From positions 31,627-95,626 of the forward strand of contig VXYL01000072.1 of the NCBI GenBank assembly GCA_009846005.1: DNA of 64,000 nt. Direction: 5' to 3'. The notes beneath the pieces were generated by a model, which searched no databases, had not been told where the DNA came from, and saw only the letters and a program-made list of their open reading frames with translations. How positions within the stretch are numbered: the stretch's first letter is position 1; the number at the start of each line of letters is the position of its first letter. The position numbers were made by a program, and so were the translations under genes. The DNA comes from Gammaproteobacteria bacterium. GTDB lineage: Bacteria; Pseudomonadota; Gammaproteobacteria; Pseudomonadales; Azotimanducaceae. This document shows, one piece after another, positions 40,080 through 48,747 of the stretch.

Positions 40080-41468
40080 TCAGTCAAGGCGTTGTTTGGC
40101 CAGGATGCGATCGAGCTCCTGGCGGCTTGCGACGTTCCTCGGATCGAGGGCCAGTGCGTGTTGGTAGTCGGCCCTGGCTTCGTCCAGCCTGCCGAGCCGG
40201 GCTTTGGCCAACGCAATGTTGTAGATGAGCGACGGGTTGTTCGGCTGAATCTGCCTCAGCCGCTCCCATGGGTCGACAGCCGCCTCGTATTCCTCGAGGG
40301 CCGCGTAGGTGCTGCCGAGGTTGAGATAGGCGTCGGCAAAGCCCGAGTTGAGGGTCAGCGTCCGTTCAAAGAGAGCGATCGCGTCCCGGTGCCTGCCTTG
40401 GCCGAATCGAAGCACGCCGAGATTGAACTGGCCTTGCGGATAGGACGGATCGAGGGTCACGGCGCGCTCGAGGGAGACCTCTGCGGCTTCGACGTCGCCC
40501 ATCAGCATCTGCGTCAATCCCTGGTGGCTCAACAGAACGACGTCGTCCGGATTCCCGGCGAGTCCTTGCGCGAAGAACTCCATCGCCTCCGCGTGCCGGC
40601 CTTGTCGTGACAGCACGGTGGCGAGATTGCCGGTTTCCAGCGGCGTGCCCGGGCGGATCGCGAGTACCTTGCGCAACTGCACTTCGGCCGCGAGCAGGTC
40701 GCCGCGTTGGGCGAGGATTCGCCCGGCCGAGGCGAGGGCGTGCGAATTCGCGGCCAGCCGCCGCATGGCGTCGAGGGGCGGATCGCGGGGAGTGAGCGGG
40801 GTGTCGTAGACCTTGGCGAGCCATTCGGTCCGCGCCGCCAGTTCGGACTCGCCAAGCCGAACCAGGACTCGGGTCAGCAGGGGATAGATGCTGCCGTCGT
40901 CGGGTGCCAGTTCGGCGGCACGTTCGAGCAGGGATCGCGCTCGGGGCAGGTCGCCCTCGACAAGCGCGCCCCTCGCCAATCCGACCCGCGCAAAGCTAGA
41001 GCGATCATCGGCTGCCAAGGCGCCGAGATATGCCGCACGGGCGCCGTCACGACGACCCAATTGCGCGAGCAGGTCGCCCTGCGCGACGAGAACCGTTGCG
41101 TTTCGGGGAGCAAGGGCGCTTGCCTGCTCGAAAAGGGTTGCCGCCGCGTTCTTGTCGACTTCCGAAGCGGCGTGTGCCGCCAGGTAGGGCCAGCGAAAGT
41201 CGTCGGCGTCGAGCCGCATCGCCTGGCGATAGCAGGCGAGCGCTGGGGTGTAGAGCTCGTGGGCGTGGTAGACCCGGCCGAGTCTCCCCCAGGCGTTGGC
41301 GGAGTGGCGGTTGCTCGCCAGATTGCGGGTGACGGCATCGATCAGGACGCGGACGGGTGCCTCCATGCCGCTGGTTTCGACGCGGGGGATAGCGGGGTCC
41401 GACGCACGTTCCGCACACCCGGACAGTGCGAAAGCGAGCGCGACGAGGCTGGCCATCCCGAAAGCCAT
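40080..41468 (-). CDS. TPR-repeat lipoprotein (partner of CRTAC1-type protein)
   Basis: 462 residues from ATG at 41468. The signal MASLVALAFALSGC gives a lipid anchor at Cys. The rest is a chain of tetratricopeptide repeats, e.g. AYLNLGSTYAALEEYEAAVD and LIYNIALAKARLGRLDEARA. It is the last gene of a minus-strand operon, two bases after the CRTAC1-type gene and behind a sulfatase. It is clearly related to the TPR lipoprotein at 48748-50148: both have a D-A-D-x-F-x-WPYL block near residue 95. TPR arrays bind other proteins; here the likely partner is the neighbouring CRTAC1 protein. That is inference from linkage. Confidence 0.85.
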   Translation of the reverse strand: MAFGMASLVALAFALSGCAERASDPAIPRVETSGMEAPVRVLIDAVTRNLASNRHSANAWGRLGRVYHAHELYTPALACYRQAMRLDADDFRWPYLAAHAASEVDKNAAATLFEQASALAPRNATVLVAQGDLLAQLGRRDGARAAYLGALAADDRSSFARVGLARGALVEGDLPRARSLLERAAELAPDDGSIYPLLTRVLVRLGESELAARTEWLAKVYDTPLTPRDPPLDAMRRLAANSHALASAGRILAQRGDLLAAEVQLRKVLAIRPGTPLETGNLATVLSRQGRHAEAMEFFAQGLAGNPDDVVLLSHQGLTQMLMGDVEAAEVSLERAVTLDPSYPQGQFNLGVLRFGQGRHRDAIALFERTLTLNSGFADAYLNLGSTYAALEEYEAAVDPWERLRQIQPNNPSLIYNIALAKARLGRLDEARADYQHALALDPRNVASRQELDRILAKQRLD

Positions 41469-41470
41469 GC

Positions 41471-43144
41471 TCAATCGCCGTCCCCTTGTCCCGTGCCTTT
41501 GCGGATCACGGTCGAGCGGTTTCCTGGGACTCCAGGGAACCGCTCGCGCACCCCGTTGGGCCAGATCACCTCGATCTCGTCGACGGCATCCGCCGGCCCC
41601 AATCCGAAATGCACTTGCGCGTCCGCGCTCGACAGGTAGCTGGTGGCATGAACCACCGGCCTGGCCTGCCAGATGTCCCCGAAACGGACGCGCACCGTGG
41701 CGCCGATGGCATCTCGGTTCAGAACCGGATCGGCGACGCGTAGTTTGAGCCAGTTCCCCTTGTCGGGAACGTCGTTCCGGTACAGGCGCGCAGGCCCGTT
41801 GGCATTGGTGAGAAGGATGTCGAGGTCGCCATCGCCATCCACGTCCGCAGTGAGCAGGCCACGACTCACTTCGGAAGTGGCGCAGAAAGCGGGGGCCTGC
41901 TCGCAATGCTCGTCGAACCAGCCCCGGCCGTTGTTCACCATGAGCAGATTCGGTTCGGCGTAGAGTCGCCGGAAGGCGTCTACGACCGCCTCGCCGCCCG
42001 GGCGGGCCGTCGAATCGGCACCGCGCTGGACCCGGCCGTTGGCGACGGCGAGGTCGAGGTCCACGTCCTGGTCCAGGTCGGCCAGCGCCACACCGAAACC
42101 GGTGTCGGCGACGCTCGGAAAACCGACACCGGACAACGCCGAGGCGTCGAGGAGCATGCCCATCGGGTCGGCGAGGTAGAGCGTATTGGTCTCGCCGCCC
42201 AAATGGGTCATGAGCGCGTCCAGCCCCAGGTCGCCGTCGACGTCGCCCAGGGCGATCCCCATGCTGGCCTCGGTGTCGCCTTCGATGTTCGTGGCGACGC
42301 CGAACCGCACGCCCCTGTCGACGAAGGTGCCGCCGCCCTCGTTCATCCAGAGTTGATTGCGTTGGCCGTCGTTGGCGACGAGGAAGTCGTCCTGGCCATC
42401 GCCGTCGAAGTCGAAGCAGACCACCCCTAGGCCGTTGCGTGCCGTTTGCGCGATCCCGCTGGTGACACTGATATCGACAAACCCGGCGCCGTTGTTCCGG
42501 TACAAGCGGTCTGGCACGCCCCGGTAGGCGCTGGGGCCGCAGTAGTCCGGCTCGCCGGTGCCGCTCGCGCAGGCGTAGGGCGGTTCGTTGGTGACGTAGT
42601 TCGCGATGTACAGATCGAGCAGCCCGTCGTCGTCGATGTCGCAGAACGCCGCCGACGTGGACCAGCGGGCTCCCTCGATGCCGGCGCTTGCCGTAATGTC
42701 CGAGAAGGTGCCATCGGCGTTATTCCGGTACAGCCGGTTGGGGCCGTCGTTGGTGACTAGGAGGTCGAGGTCGCCGTCGTTGTCGATGTCGCCGACGGCC
42801 GCACCCATGCCGTAGCCGGTGTCACCGGTCCCGGAATCTCTCGTCGCATCGTGGAAAGTGCCATCGGCATCCTGGCGGAACAACCGGTTGCCGGAGGCGG
42901 CCTCGCCATCGGCGTTCACGAGATACACGTCGAGGTCGCCGTCGCCGTCGTAGTCGAACAATGCGAGGCCGGATCCCATTATCTCTGGCAACAGGAACTC
43001 ACCGCGCACACCTGACGTGTGGTCGAAGAGGAGCCCGAGTTCCGGGGCGACGTCGACGAACCAATCCTCGTGCTGCTCCGAGGGTCCACAACCGATCGAC
43101 AGGACAAGCGCTGCTACGCCCGCTACGGGTATCGACGATCTCAT
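41471..43144 (-). CDS. CRTAC1-type secreted protein (FG-GAP/VCBS repeats plus ASPIC/UnbV domain), lipoprotein
   Basis: 557 residues. The signal VAGVAALVLSIGC ends in a lipobox cysteine. It then holds repeated calcium-binding FG-GAP motifs such as FDYDGDGDLDVYLVN, DIDNDGDLDLLVTNDG and DVDGDGDLDILLTNANG, forming a beta-propeller, and a C-terminal ASPIC/UnbV domain (GATVRVRFG...HFGLGPADAVDEIEVIWPNG). The family is named after human cartilage acidic protein 1; its bacterial role is unknown. The gene follows the sulfatase by 4 bases and precedes the TPR lipoprotein by 2, so the three products are made together at the cell surface or periplasm. Confidence 0.92.
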   Translation of the reverse strand: MRSSIPVAGVAALVLSIGCGPSEQHEDWFVDVAPELGLLFDHTSGVRGEFLLPEIMGSGLALFDYDGDGDLDVYLVNADGEAASGNRLFRQDADGTFHDATRDSGTGDTGYGMGAAVGDIDNDGDLDLLVTNDGPNRLYRNNADGTFSDITASAGIEGARWSTSAAFCDIDDDGLLDLYIANYVTNEPPYACASGTGEPDYCGPSAYRGVPDRLYRNNGAGFVDISVTSGIAQTARNGLGVVCFDFDGDGQDDFLVANDGQRNQLWMNEGGGTFVDRGVRFGVATNIEGDTEASMGIALGDVDGDLGLDALMTHLGGETNTLYLADPMGMLLDASALSGVGFPSVADTGFGVALADLDQDVDLDLAVANGRVQRGADSTARPGGEAVVDAFRRLYAEPNLLMVNNGRGWFDEHCEQAPAFCATSEVSRGLLTADVDGDGDLDILLTNANGPARLYRNDVPDKGNWLKLRVADPVLNRDAIGATVRVRFGDIWQARPVVHATSYLSSADAQVHFGLGPADAVDEIEVIWPNGVRERFPGVPGNRSTVIRKGTGQGDGD

Positions 43145-43148
43145 CGGG

Positions 43149-45392
43149 CTACTGTGTTGCCATCAGTTCCTCGAGCAGAGTCTCCTGGTCGACCACTTCG
43201 GTGCCGAACGCCTCGATCACCACATCGACGATCCGGCCATCGAAGACGAATGGCGACTCGTAGGCGTCGTCCACCGGCGTTTGACTGTCGCGACCTACGT
43301 CCAGGGGCTCGTTGACGAAGTTGTGGTAGCGGAACGGCGCCAATACGCCGCCGCCTGCCGGCTCGTCGTCGACGAAGAACCGCACCCGGCCCTCGTTGGT
43401 GCCCGTTCTCACGACATCGGCGCGGACCGTTGCGGCCCCGGGGGGAATGGCCACCGGCGACGACACGCGACAGCGCTCGCCGAAGTTGTTCGTCGTGTAG
43501 TGCAGACGGTTGCCGAGGATGAACACGCTCCACCCACCGAAGCGGCCGCCGTCGGCGATGATCGTGCCCTGGGCGTTCGTGGACGACCGCTCGATCCGCG
43601 CGGTGATGCGATGCGAGACGCCCCGCACCCTCGGTCCGGCCCGGAAGAAATGCGGTAGCACGGCGTCCTGGTAGAGCACCCAGCGGTTGCCCGGTTCCGG
43701 CCACCACCCGATGCCGCGCCTGCCGGTCATGTCGTCCAGCGGCAAGACCCCGTAGCGTTCCGCCTCGCTCCACCAGAGATCGACGAGCGCCTTGAGCTTG
43801 TCGGGATGCTCATCGGCGAGGTTGTCGAGCTCCGCCAGGTCCACGTCGAGGTGGTAGAGCTCCCAGACGTCGTCGTCGAAACTCGTGCCCCGGTGGTGGA
43901 AGGTGACGGCCTTCCATCCCTCGTGCCAAATGGCGCGTTGGCCGATCGTCTCGAAGTACTGGACGGTCTTGTGCGTATCCGCGTCGTTGTCGTTCAGGGT
44001 GTGGGCCATCGAGGTACCGTGGAACGGCATCTGCTCGACGCCGTTGACGTGGCTTGGCACCGGTACGCCAAGGAGATCCATCAACGTCGGGGTGACGTCG
44101 ACCACGTGGTAGAACTGCCTGCGCGTTTCGCCCTTGGCTTGGATGCCCTCGGGCCACCGAACCAGGAGCGGTGCGCGCACGCCGCCGGCATAGGTATTCG
44201 CCTTGTAGCGCTTGAACGGCGTGTTGCCGGCCATGGCCCAGCCGAAGGGGTAGTGGTTGTAGGTGAGCGGGCCGCCCATGTCGTCGAGCCGTGCCAGGTT
44301 CTCCTCGACGCTGCTGCCGAAGCCGTTCCTGGACCGTTGGTGGTCGTAGGTGCCGTGGGGACCTCCTTCGGAACTCGCGCCGTTGTCGGAGATGGCGAGC
44401 ACGATGGTGTCGTCGCGCTTGCCGATAGCGTCGATCTGGTCGAACAGGCGCTGGATCTGCACGTCGGTGTGGTCGAGGAACCCGGCGAAGACCTCCTCGA
44501 ACCGGGCGGCCAGGCGTTTCTCGTCGGCATCCAACTCGTCCCAGACCTGCACGCCGGGATTGCGGGGTGCCAGTCGCTGGTCGTGGGGCAGTAGACCCGA
44601 TGCCTTCTGCCGGGCCAGGATCCGCTCCCGCGCCGCGTCCCAGCCGTCGTCGAACCAACCGCGATACTTGTCGGCGAAGGCACGCGGCACATGGTGGGGC
44701 GAGTGCCCGGCTGCGAAAGCCACGTAGAGGAAGAACGGCTTGTCGGGTGCGGCGGAGACCAGTTGCCGAAGCCACATGCACGCCGTGTCGACGATCCCCT
44801 CCGACAGGTGGTAGTCCTCGCCGACGGGCTGCTCGATGCGCTCGTTGCCGAGAATCAGCTCGGGATTCCATTGGTTGGTCTCACCCGCCAGGAACCCGTA
44901 GAAACGGTCGAAACCCCGCTGCAGCGGCCAATGGTCGTACGAACCGGCGGGGCTGGTTTCGTTGATCGACGCCAGATGCCACTTGCCGGAGGCGAGCGTC
45001 TGGTAGCCATGGGGCCGGAGCATTTCGGCGATGTTCGCCGCCTCCCTCGACACGAAGCCCCGGGTGTTGGGGAACCCGTTGGCCATCTCCGCGACCCGAC
45101 TCATCCCCACGCTGTGGTGGTTGCGGCCCGTCAACAGGCACGTGCGGGTCGGCGAACACAGGGGCGTGACGTGGAAGTTGGCGTAGCGGAGGCCGTCGGC
45201 GGCGAGGCTATCAAGCGCCGGCGTCTCGATATCGGAGCCGTAGCAGCCGAGCTGGGAATAGCCCACATCGTCGAGCACGATCATGACGATGTTCGGTCTC
45301 CGCTCGAGTTCGGAGGCTGTCGGTGTCCAGGACGCCCTGGACTCGTCCACCGTGCGCTTGATCTCGCCGTCGAATAGCCGGTCGTGTTCCAT
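43149..45392 (-). CDS. Large arylsulfatase-type sulfatase with C-terminal extension
   Basis: 747 residues. VMIVLDDVGYSQLGCYGS carries the metal-binding Asp pair and C-S-P-T-R with TCLLTGR is the formylglycine motif. The family core is about 550 residues; the last 200 (from about FRAGPRVRGVSHRITARIER) look like a beta-sandwich that could bind substrate. No cleavable signal peptide is apparent at the N-terminus (MEHDRLFDGEIKRTVDES). It heads an operon with a CRTAC1-type protein and a TPR lipoprotein. The substrate, a sulfated aromatic, lipid or sugar, is unknown. Confidence 0.92.
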   Translation of the reverse strand: MEHDRLFDGEIKRTVDESRASWTPTASELERRPNIVMIVLDDVGYSQLGCYGSDIETPALDSLAADGLRYANFHVTPLCSPTRTCLLTGRNHHSVGMSRVAEMANGFPNTRGFVSREAANIAEMLRPHGYQTLASGKWHLASINETSPAGSYDHWPLQRGFDRFYGFLAGETNQWNPELILGNERIEQPVGEDYHLSEGIVDTACMWLRQLVSAAPDKPFFLYVAFAAGHSPHHVPRAFADKYRGWFDDGWDAARERILARQKASGLLPHDQRLAPRNPGVQVWDELDADEKRLAARFEEVFAGFLDHTDVQIQRLFDQIDAIGKRDDTIVLAISDNGASSEGGPHGTYDHQRSRNGFGSSVEENLARLDDMGGPLTYNHYPFGWAMAGNTPFKRYKANTYAGGVRAPLLVRWPEGIQAKGETRRQFYHVVDVTPTLMDLLGVPVPSHVNGVEQMPFHGTSMAHTLNDNDADTHKTVQYFETIGQRAIWHEGWKAVTFHHRGTSFDDDVWELYHLDVDLAELDNLADEHPDKLKALVDLWWSEAERYGVLPLDDMTGRRGIGWWPEPGNRWVLYQDAVLPHFFRAGPRVRGVSHRITARIERSSTNAQGTIIADGGRFGGWSVFILGNRLHYTTNNFGERCRVSSPVAIPPGAATVRADVVRTGTNEGRVRFFVDDEPAGGGVLAPFRYHNFVNEPLDVGRDSQTPVDDAYESPFVFDGRIVDVVIEAFGTEVVDQETLLEELMATQ

Positions 45393-45431
45393 CGGTCCCC
45401 CGCAATCGTAACGTCGTTAGGCAGTGTATCC

Positions 45432-45522
45432 GTAGGGGCGACCCTTGTGGTCGCCCGCTCAACCTTGTGGTCGCCCGCTCAACCTTGTGGTCGCCCGCTC
45501 AACCCTTGTGGTCGCCCGCTCA
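45432..45522. repeat. Hairpin repeat with its right half amplified four times in tandem
   Basis: Starts as a normal short-form copy (GTAGGG, stem GGGCGACC / GGTCGCCC, loop CTTGT). The part CCTTGTGGTCGCCCGCTCAA is then repeated to give four copies with a period of 20, 20 and 21 bases (45441-45522). The stop codon of the HEAT-repeat gene (45520-45522, minus strand) lies in the last unit. Confidence 0.85.
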
Positions 45523-46089
45523 ACCCATTCCCAGTCGCCGAGTGAGCTTTCGGTAGCGAGAGCCGCCCGGCACCCACCAGCCTGCGACCTTGCGCACGGC
45601 AGGATGGGGGTCGTGCGCATGCGCATGGGCGATCGCCGCTTGAGCGGCTTGGTTGCGCAGAACGGCCGGTCCGAGCAGGCCCGCCGCCTGCTGCCGCACG
45701 CCGCGGTCGTCATCGTGCAGCAGGGCGTCGACCACCATCGGCACCACGTCGTCTTCGCCGGGGAGGCAGGTGCCTTCCTTGCAACGCTCGCAGGCGAGGG
45801 CATGGATCGCTGCACTACGCACACCGGAGTGCCCGTGATCGACGTTGGCGATCAGCTCCGGCAGTGCCTCCTCGTCCATGAAATGGTCGAGGACCCGGCA
45901 GCACGCGACGCGCACCTCGGGGTCGTCGTGTCTCAAGCCTGCCCGTACTACCGGGGTTCCCTCCCGCCCGGCTGCCATCAGCTTGCGGACCGCCGCCTTG
46001 CGCCGATGCGGTTGGGCAAGCATCTCGACGATCTCCTCGAGGGTATTGCCCGACAGGTCGATGACGGGTCGTTTGGCGTTGCTTGGCAT
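45520..46089 (-). CDS. HEAT-repeat protein
   Basis: 189 residues from ATG at 46089 (an in-frame TTG lies two codons upstream). It consists of about four helical repeats of HEAT/PBS-lyase type, e.g. DDPEVRVACCRVLDHFMDEE, GHSGVRSAAIHALACERC and DDRGVRQQAAGLLGPAVLRN. Such arrays bind proteins. A Cys-x2-Cys-x4-Cys run in CERCKEGTCLPG is unusual for these repeats and may hold a metal. No signal peptide, so cytosolic. The gene ends inside the tandem repeat, and its last residues, RRLGMG, may be encoded partly by inserted repeat DNA. Confidence 0.8.
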   Translation of the reverse strand: MPSNAKRPVIDLSGNTLEEIVEMLAQPHRRKAAVRKLMAAGREGTPVVRAGLRHDDPEVRVACCRVLDHFMDEEALPELIANVDHGHSGVRSAAIHALACERCKEGTCLPGEDDVVPMVVDALLHDDDRGVRQQAAGLLGPAVLRNQAAQAAIAHAHAHDPHPAVRKVAGWWVPGGSRYRKLTRRLGMG

Positions 46090-46178
46090 GGCCAACCTGT
46101 CGTGGGGTGCGGTGCGCCATATGGTAGTCGAGGGAGGTCAGCCGTTTCATGCCGTAGGGCCTGCGAAGACCGTGCGGT

Positions 46179-46207
46179 TTGACTCGATTTCGGTGCCCGG
46201 CTACGTT
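46179..46207 (+). promoter_or_regulatory. Possible promoter of the TPR gene at 46235
   Basis: TTGACT (46179-46184) and TACGTT (46202-46207) with a 17-base spacer, expected start near 46214. By eye only. Confidence 0.4.
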
Positions 46208-46234
46208 AGTGACGACGAAGCTAGCCGGGTATGA

Positions 46235-47656
46235 ATGCCTCGAATACGCGCACTGTTGCTCTTTGGCGGCTGGTGCCTGGCTGGATCGGTGGCAGGCGGC
46301 GAAGCGGATTGGCGGCAACACCGCGATGCCGGCCTCGCCGCCTTTCGAGAGGGCGATCATGCCGAGGCGGTCTCACGAACCGAGTTGGCGCTCGCCGAGG
46401 CGGAGGCGTTCGGCGAACGGGACGCCCGCTTCGCCGAGACCCTGGCCAACCTGGCGTTCCTCTACCGCGAAGCCGGTCGCCTCGACGATTCGGAACGCGC
46501 GTTCCTGCGGTCGGTCGCCACTTGGGAAGTGATCGTCGGCGAGGACCACGGGATCGTCGGACAGACCCTCAACAACCTGGGCTCGCTCTACGATGCCCAG
46601 GGCCGCTTCGACGAAGCGGAGCCCATCTTCGAGCGCGCCATCGCCATCGCGGAGAAAACCCACGGCACCGCACACCCGGCGGTCGCCGCGGTGGCGTACA
46701 ACCTGGCCCGCGTCTACCAGGCCCGCAGCCGTCTCGATGACGCCGAGGCGTCGTTCGCGAAAGCGCTCGCCGTACAGGAGAAAGTGTTCGGGCCCGATCA
46801 CCCCCAGGTGGGCCGGACGCTCAACGCGCTGGCCGTAATCCATGGAATCCAGGGCCGGTACGAGGAGGCGGCGCCGCTGTTCGAACGCGTCTTGGCGATC
46901 GACAAGGCGACGCTCGGTGCCGATCACGCCGACCTTGCCCTGGACTTAAGGAACCTGGCCGATGTCTACGTGGCCCAGGATCGCTTGGAGGCAGCCGAGC
47001 CGCTGTTCAGACAGGCTCTTGCCATCGACGAGGCCGCGCTAGGCACCGAACATCGGCAAGTCGCCTTGGACCTCGACAGCATTGCCGGCGTCGTGCGCCG
47101 TCTGGGTCGACCCGCGGAAGCCGAGTCGCTCTACCGTCGCGCACTGGCCATCGCCGGTGCCGTATTGGGTGAATACCATCCGAACCTCGCGGCCCGTCTC
47201 GAGACGTTGGCGGACATCAATCGCGACCTCAAACGATCGGATGCGATCGAACCACTGCTCGAACGGGCGGTCTCGATTCGCGAAGCGGCACTAGGAGCCG
47301 ATCACCCGCAGCTAGCCCTGGGCCTGCGTCGTCTGGGTGCCCTCTACCGCGACCAGGGCCGCTACGAGGAGGCCGCGACGATGTTCAACCGGACACTCGC
47401 CATCCGCGAGAAGGTGCTTGAGCCCGATCATCCGCGCCTGCTCGAGAGCCTTCGAGACCTCGCGCATGTCTACGCGGCAAGCGGGGATTCCGCTCGGTCG
47501 ATTCCCCTTTACGAACGCGCGTTGCCGGTCTCGGTCACGGTCTTGGGAAGCGACCACGGCGACACGCGGGAACTGGCGGCGAGGCTCGCAACGCAGTACC
47601 GGTCGGTCGGTCGGGAAGGCGATGCCGAGACTCTCTCGGGCGAATATCTGCCTTAG
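46235..47656 (+). CDS. Secreted kinesin-light-chain-type TPR protein
   Basis: 473 residues. A signal peptide, RALLLFGGWCLAGSVAGG, is followed by about nine repeats of 42 residues, the TPR_10/12 type of kinesin light chains. Each unit shows A-L-A-I-x-E-x2-x-G-x-D-H-P, e.g. ALAIREKVLEPDHPRLLESL. It differs from the 34-residue TPRs of the lipoproteins at 40080 and 48748. Probably a periplasmic scaffold. It diverges from the HEAT-repeat gene and is followed after 82 bases by the di-haem protein. No enzyme motif is seen. Confidence 0.87.
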   Translation: MPRIRALLLFGGWCLAGSVAGGEADWRQHRDAGLAAFREGDHAEAVSRTELALAEAEAFGERDARFAETLANLAFLYREAGRLDDSERAFLRSVATWEVIVGEDHGIVGQTLNNLGSLYDAQGRFDEAEPIFERAIAIAEKTHGTAHPAVAAVAYNLARVYQARSRLDDAEASFAKALAVQEKVFGPDHPQVGRTLNALAVIHGIQGRYEEAAPLFERVLAIDKATLGADHADLALDLRNLADVYVAQDRLEAAEPLFRQALAIDEAALGTEHRQVALDLDSIAGVVRRLGRPAEAESLYRRALAIAGAVLGEYHPNLAARLETLADINRDLKRSDAIEPLLERAVSIREAALGADHPQLALGLRRLGALYRDQGRYEEAATMFNRTLAIREKVLEPDHPRLLESLRDLAHVYAASGDSARSIPLYERALPVSVTVLGSDHGDTRELAARLATQYRSVGREGDAETLSGEYLP

Positions 47657-47738
47657 AACGGGGTGTGGCTTGACCACCCGTTTGACAGGCGCACTGGCGG
47701 CGACAGAATGGGGTTCGCGCGTTCGTACTGGAGGCCCC

Positions 47739-48635
47739 ATGCTGCGGCGACTCATCGGTGGCATGATCGCGATGTCAGGGGCGCTCGCTTGCGCCGCCGA
47801 CTGGCCGACGCCCGACCCGGACGCACCGGTCCCTACGGCGAAGCCGGGAACCGCACTCTTTCACGCCCAGATGTGCGCCCAATATCTCGGTCCGATCCCG
47901 CGCGCCTCCTGCTCGGACGCGCAGGTGGTCCCGGTCAGCGTCGACGGGGTCGAGATTCCGTGGACGAGGAACCGGCCATCGTGGCCCACCGAGCAGCCCA
48001 AGGCCTGCGACGTGCCGGATGCGCTCAGCGGCACCTGCCAACAGGGCAACGGCGTCGCCCGCTACCCGGGCACGCACCACGACGGCAGCCCCCGTGAAGA
48101 GGTGATCTACCTAGCCTTCTGCCGGGATGGCGGGCTGGGATTGATCGGCTACAACCGAACGACCGGCGCGACCTGCTTCTTCCACATGAGTCACAACGTT
48201 GCCAACACCGCGACCCATCCCGGCTCGAACGATCCCGGCTACGAGGCCTATTGGCAGGCGCCGGCCATCGTGGCGAAGGACCAGTGCCAGGGTTGCCACC
48301 AAGCCGACCCGTTCATTCACTCGCCGTGGGTCGACCTGCTGAAGGATCCCGACAATCCCGAGGAGCCGCTCGTGCCGATAATCGCCGGCCCCGCCAATCC
48401 ACGACCGCCGTACTACGTGCTGGGCGACGAGTTCTCGCAGCCGGTGAGCGCCGAACTCCCGAACAACGTCTGCACGACCTGCCACCGTCCGGCCTGCGAC
48501 AACCGCTTCACGATGCCCTTGGGCGATCTCAACATGCCCCCGCCGTTCAAGGACTACCACCACACCGACGTATGGGCCGAAGACCGCCAGGCGCTGCGTG
48601 AGTGGTGCGACCAGGCTTCCGATGGCGGTGCGTAG
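47739..48635 (+). CDS. Secreted protein with two c-type haem motifs, unknown function
   Basis: 298 residues from ATG at 47739 after GGAGG. Signal peptide RLIGGMIAMSGALACA. Two CxxCH motifs, C183-QG-CH187 and C245-TT-CH249, indicate two covalent haems in the periplasm. The N-terminal 180 residues hold further cysteines (DVPDALSGTC, ATCFFHMSH). I do not recognise a named family; an electron-transfer or peroxidase-like role is possible. The stop codon TAG at 48633-48635 is formed by the GTAGGGG of a repeat copy. It lies between two TPR genes in a cluster of surface proteins. Confidence 0.8.
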   Translation: MLRRLIGGMIAMSGALACAADWPTPDPDAPVPTAKPGTALFHAQMCAQYLGPIPRASCSDAQVVPVSVDGVEIPWTRNRPSWPTEQPKACDVPDALSGTCQQGNGVARYPGTHHDGSPREEVIYLAFCRDGGLGLIGYNRTTGATCFFHMSHNVANTATHPGSNDPGYEAYWQAPAIVAKDQCQGCHQADPFIHSPWVDLLKDPDNPEEPLVPIIAGPANPRPPYYVLGDEFSQPVSAELPNNVCTTCHRPACDNRFTMPLGDLNMPPPFKDYHHTDVWAEDRQALREWCDQASDGGA

Positions 48636-48729
48636 GGGCGGGGCTAACGCGCCCGAGAGGGCGCGCCCCCGCCCGCGCCGCGCATTGCGTCTGTTTCCGG
48701 AACGGGACGGGACAAGCCCGCCCCCTGCG
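48632..48729. repeat. Composite repeat: long form plus inverted short form (supplies a stop codon)
   Basis: Long form 48632-48678: outer stem GGGCGGGG / CCCCGCCC, inner stem GCGCCC / GGGCGC. Inverted short form 48703-48729 with stem GGGCGGG / CCCGTCC (one G-T pair). The left end supplies the stop of the di-haem gene; the right end lies 18 bases before the TPR lipoprotein start. Confidence 0.8.
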
Positions 48730-48747
48730 GTGCGATACGGCACGCGT

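Noticed and set aside
45432..45522. Tandem array considered as a CRISPR
   Set aside because: Units are contiguous with a period of 20-21 bases and no unique spacers; it is an amplified half of the intergenic repeat.
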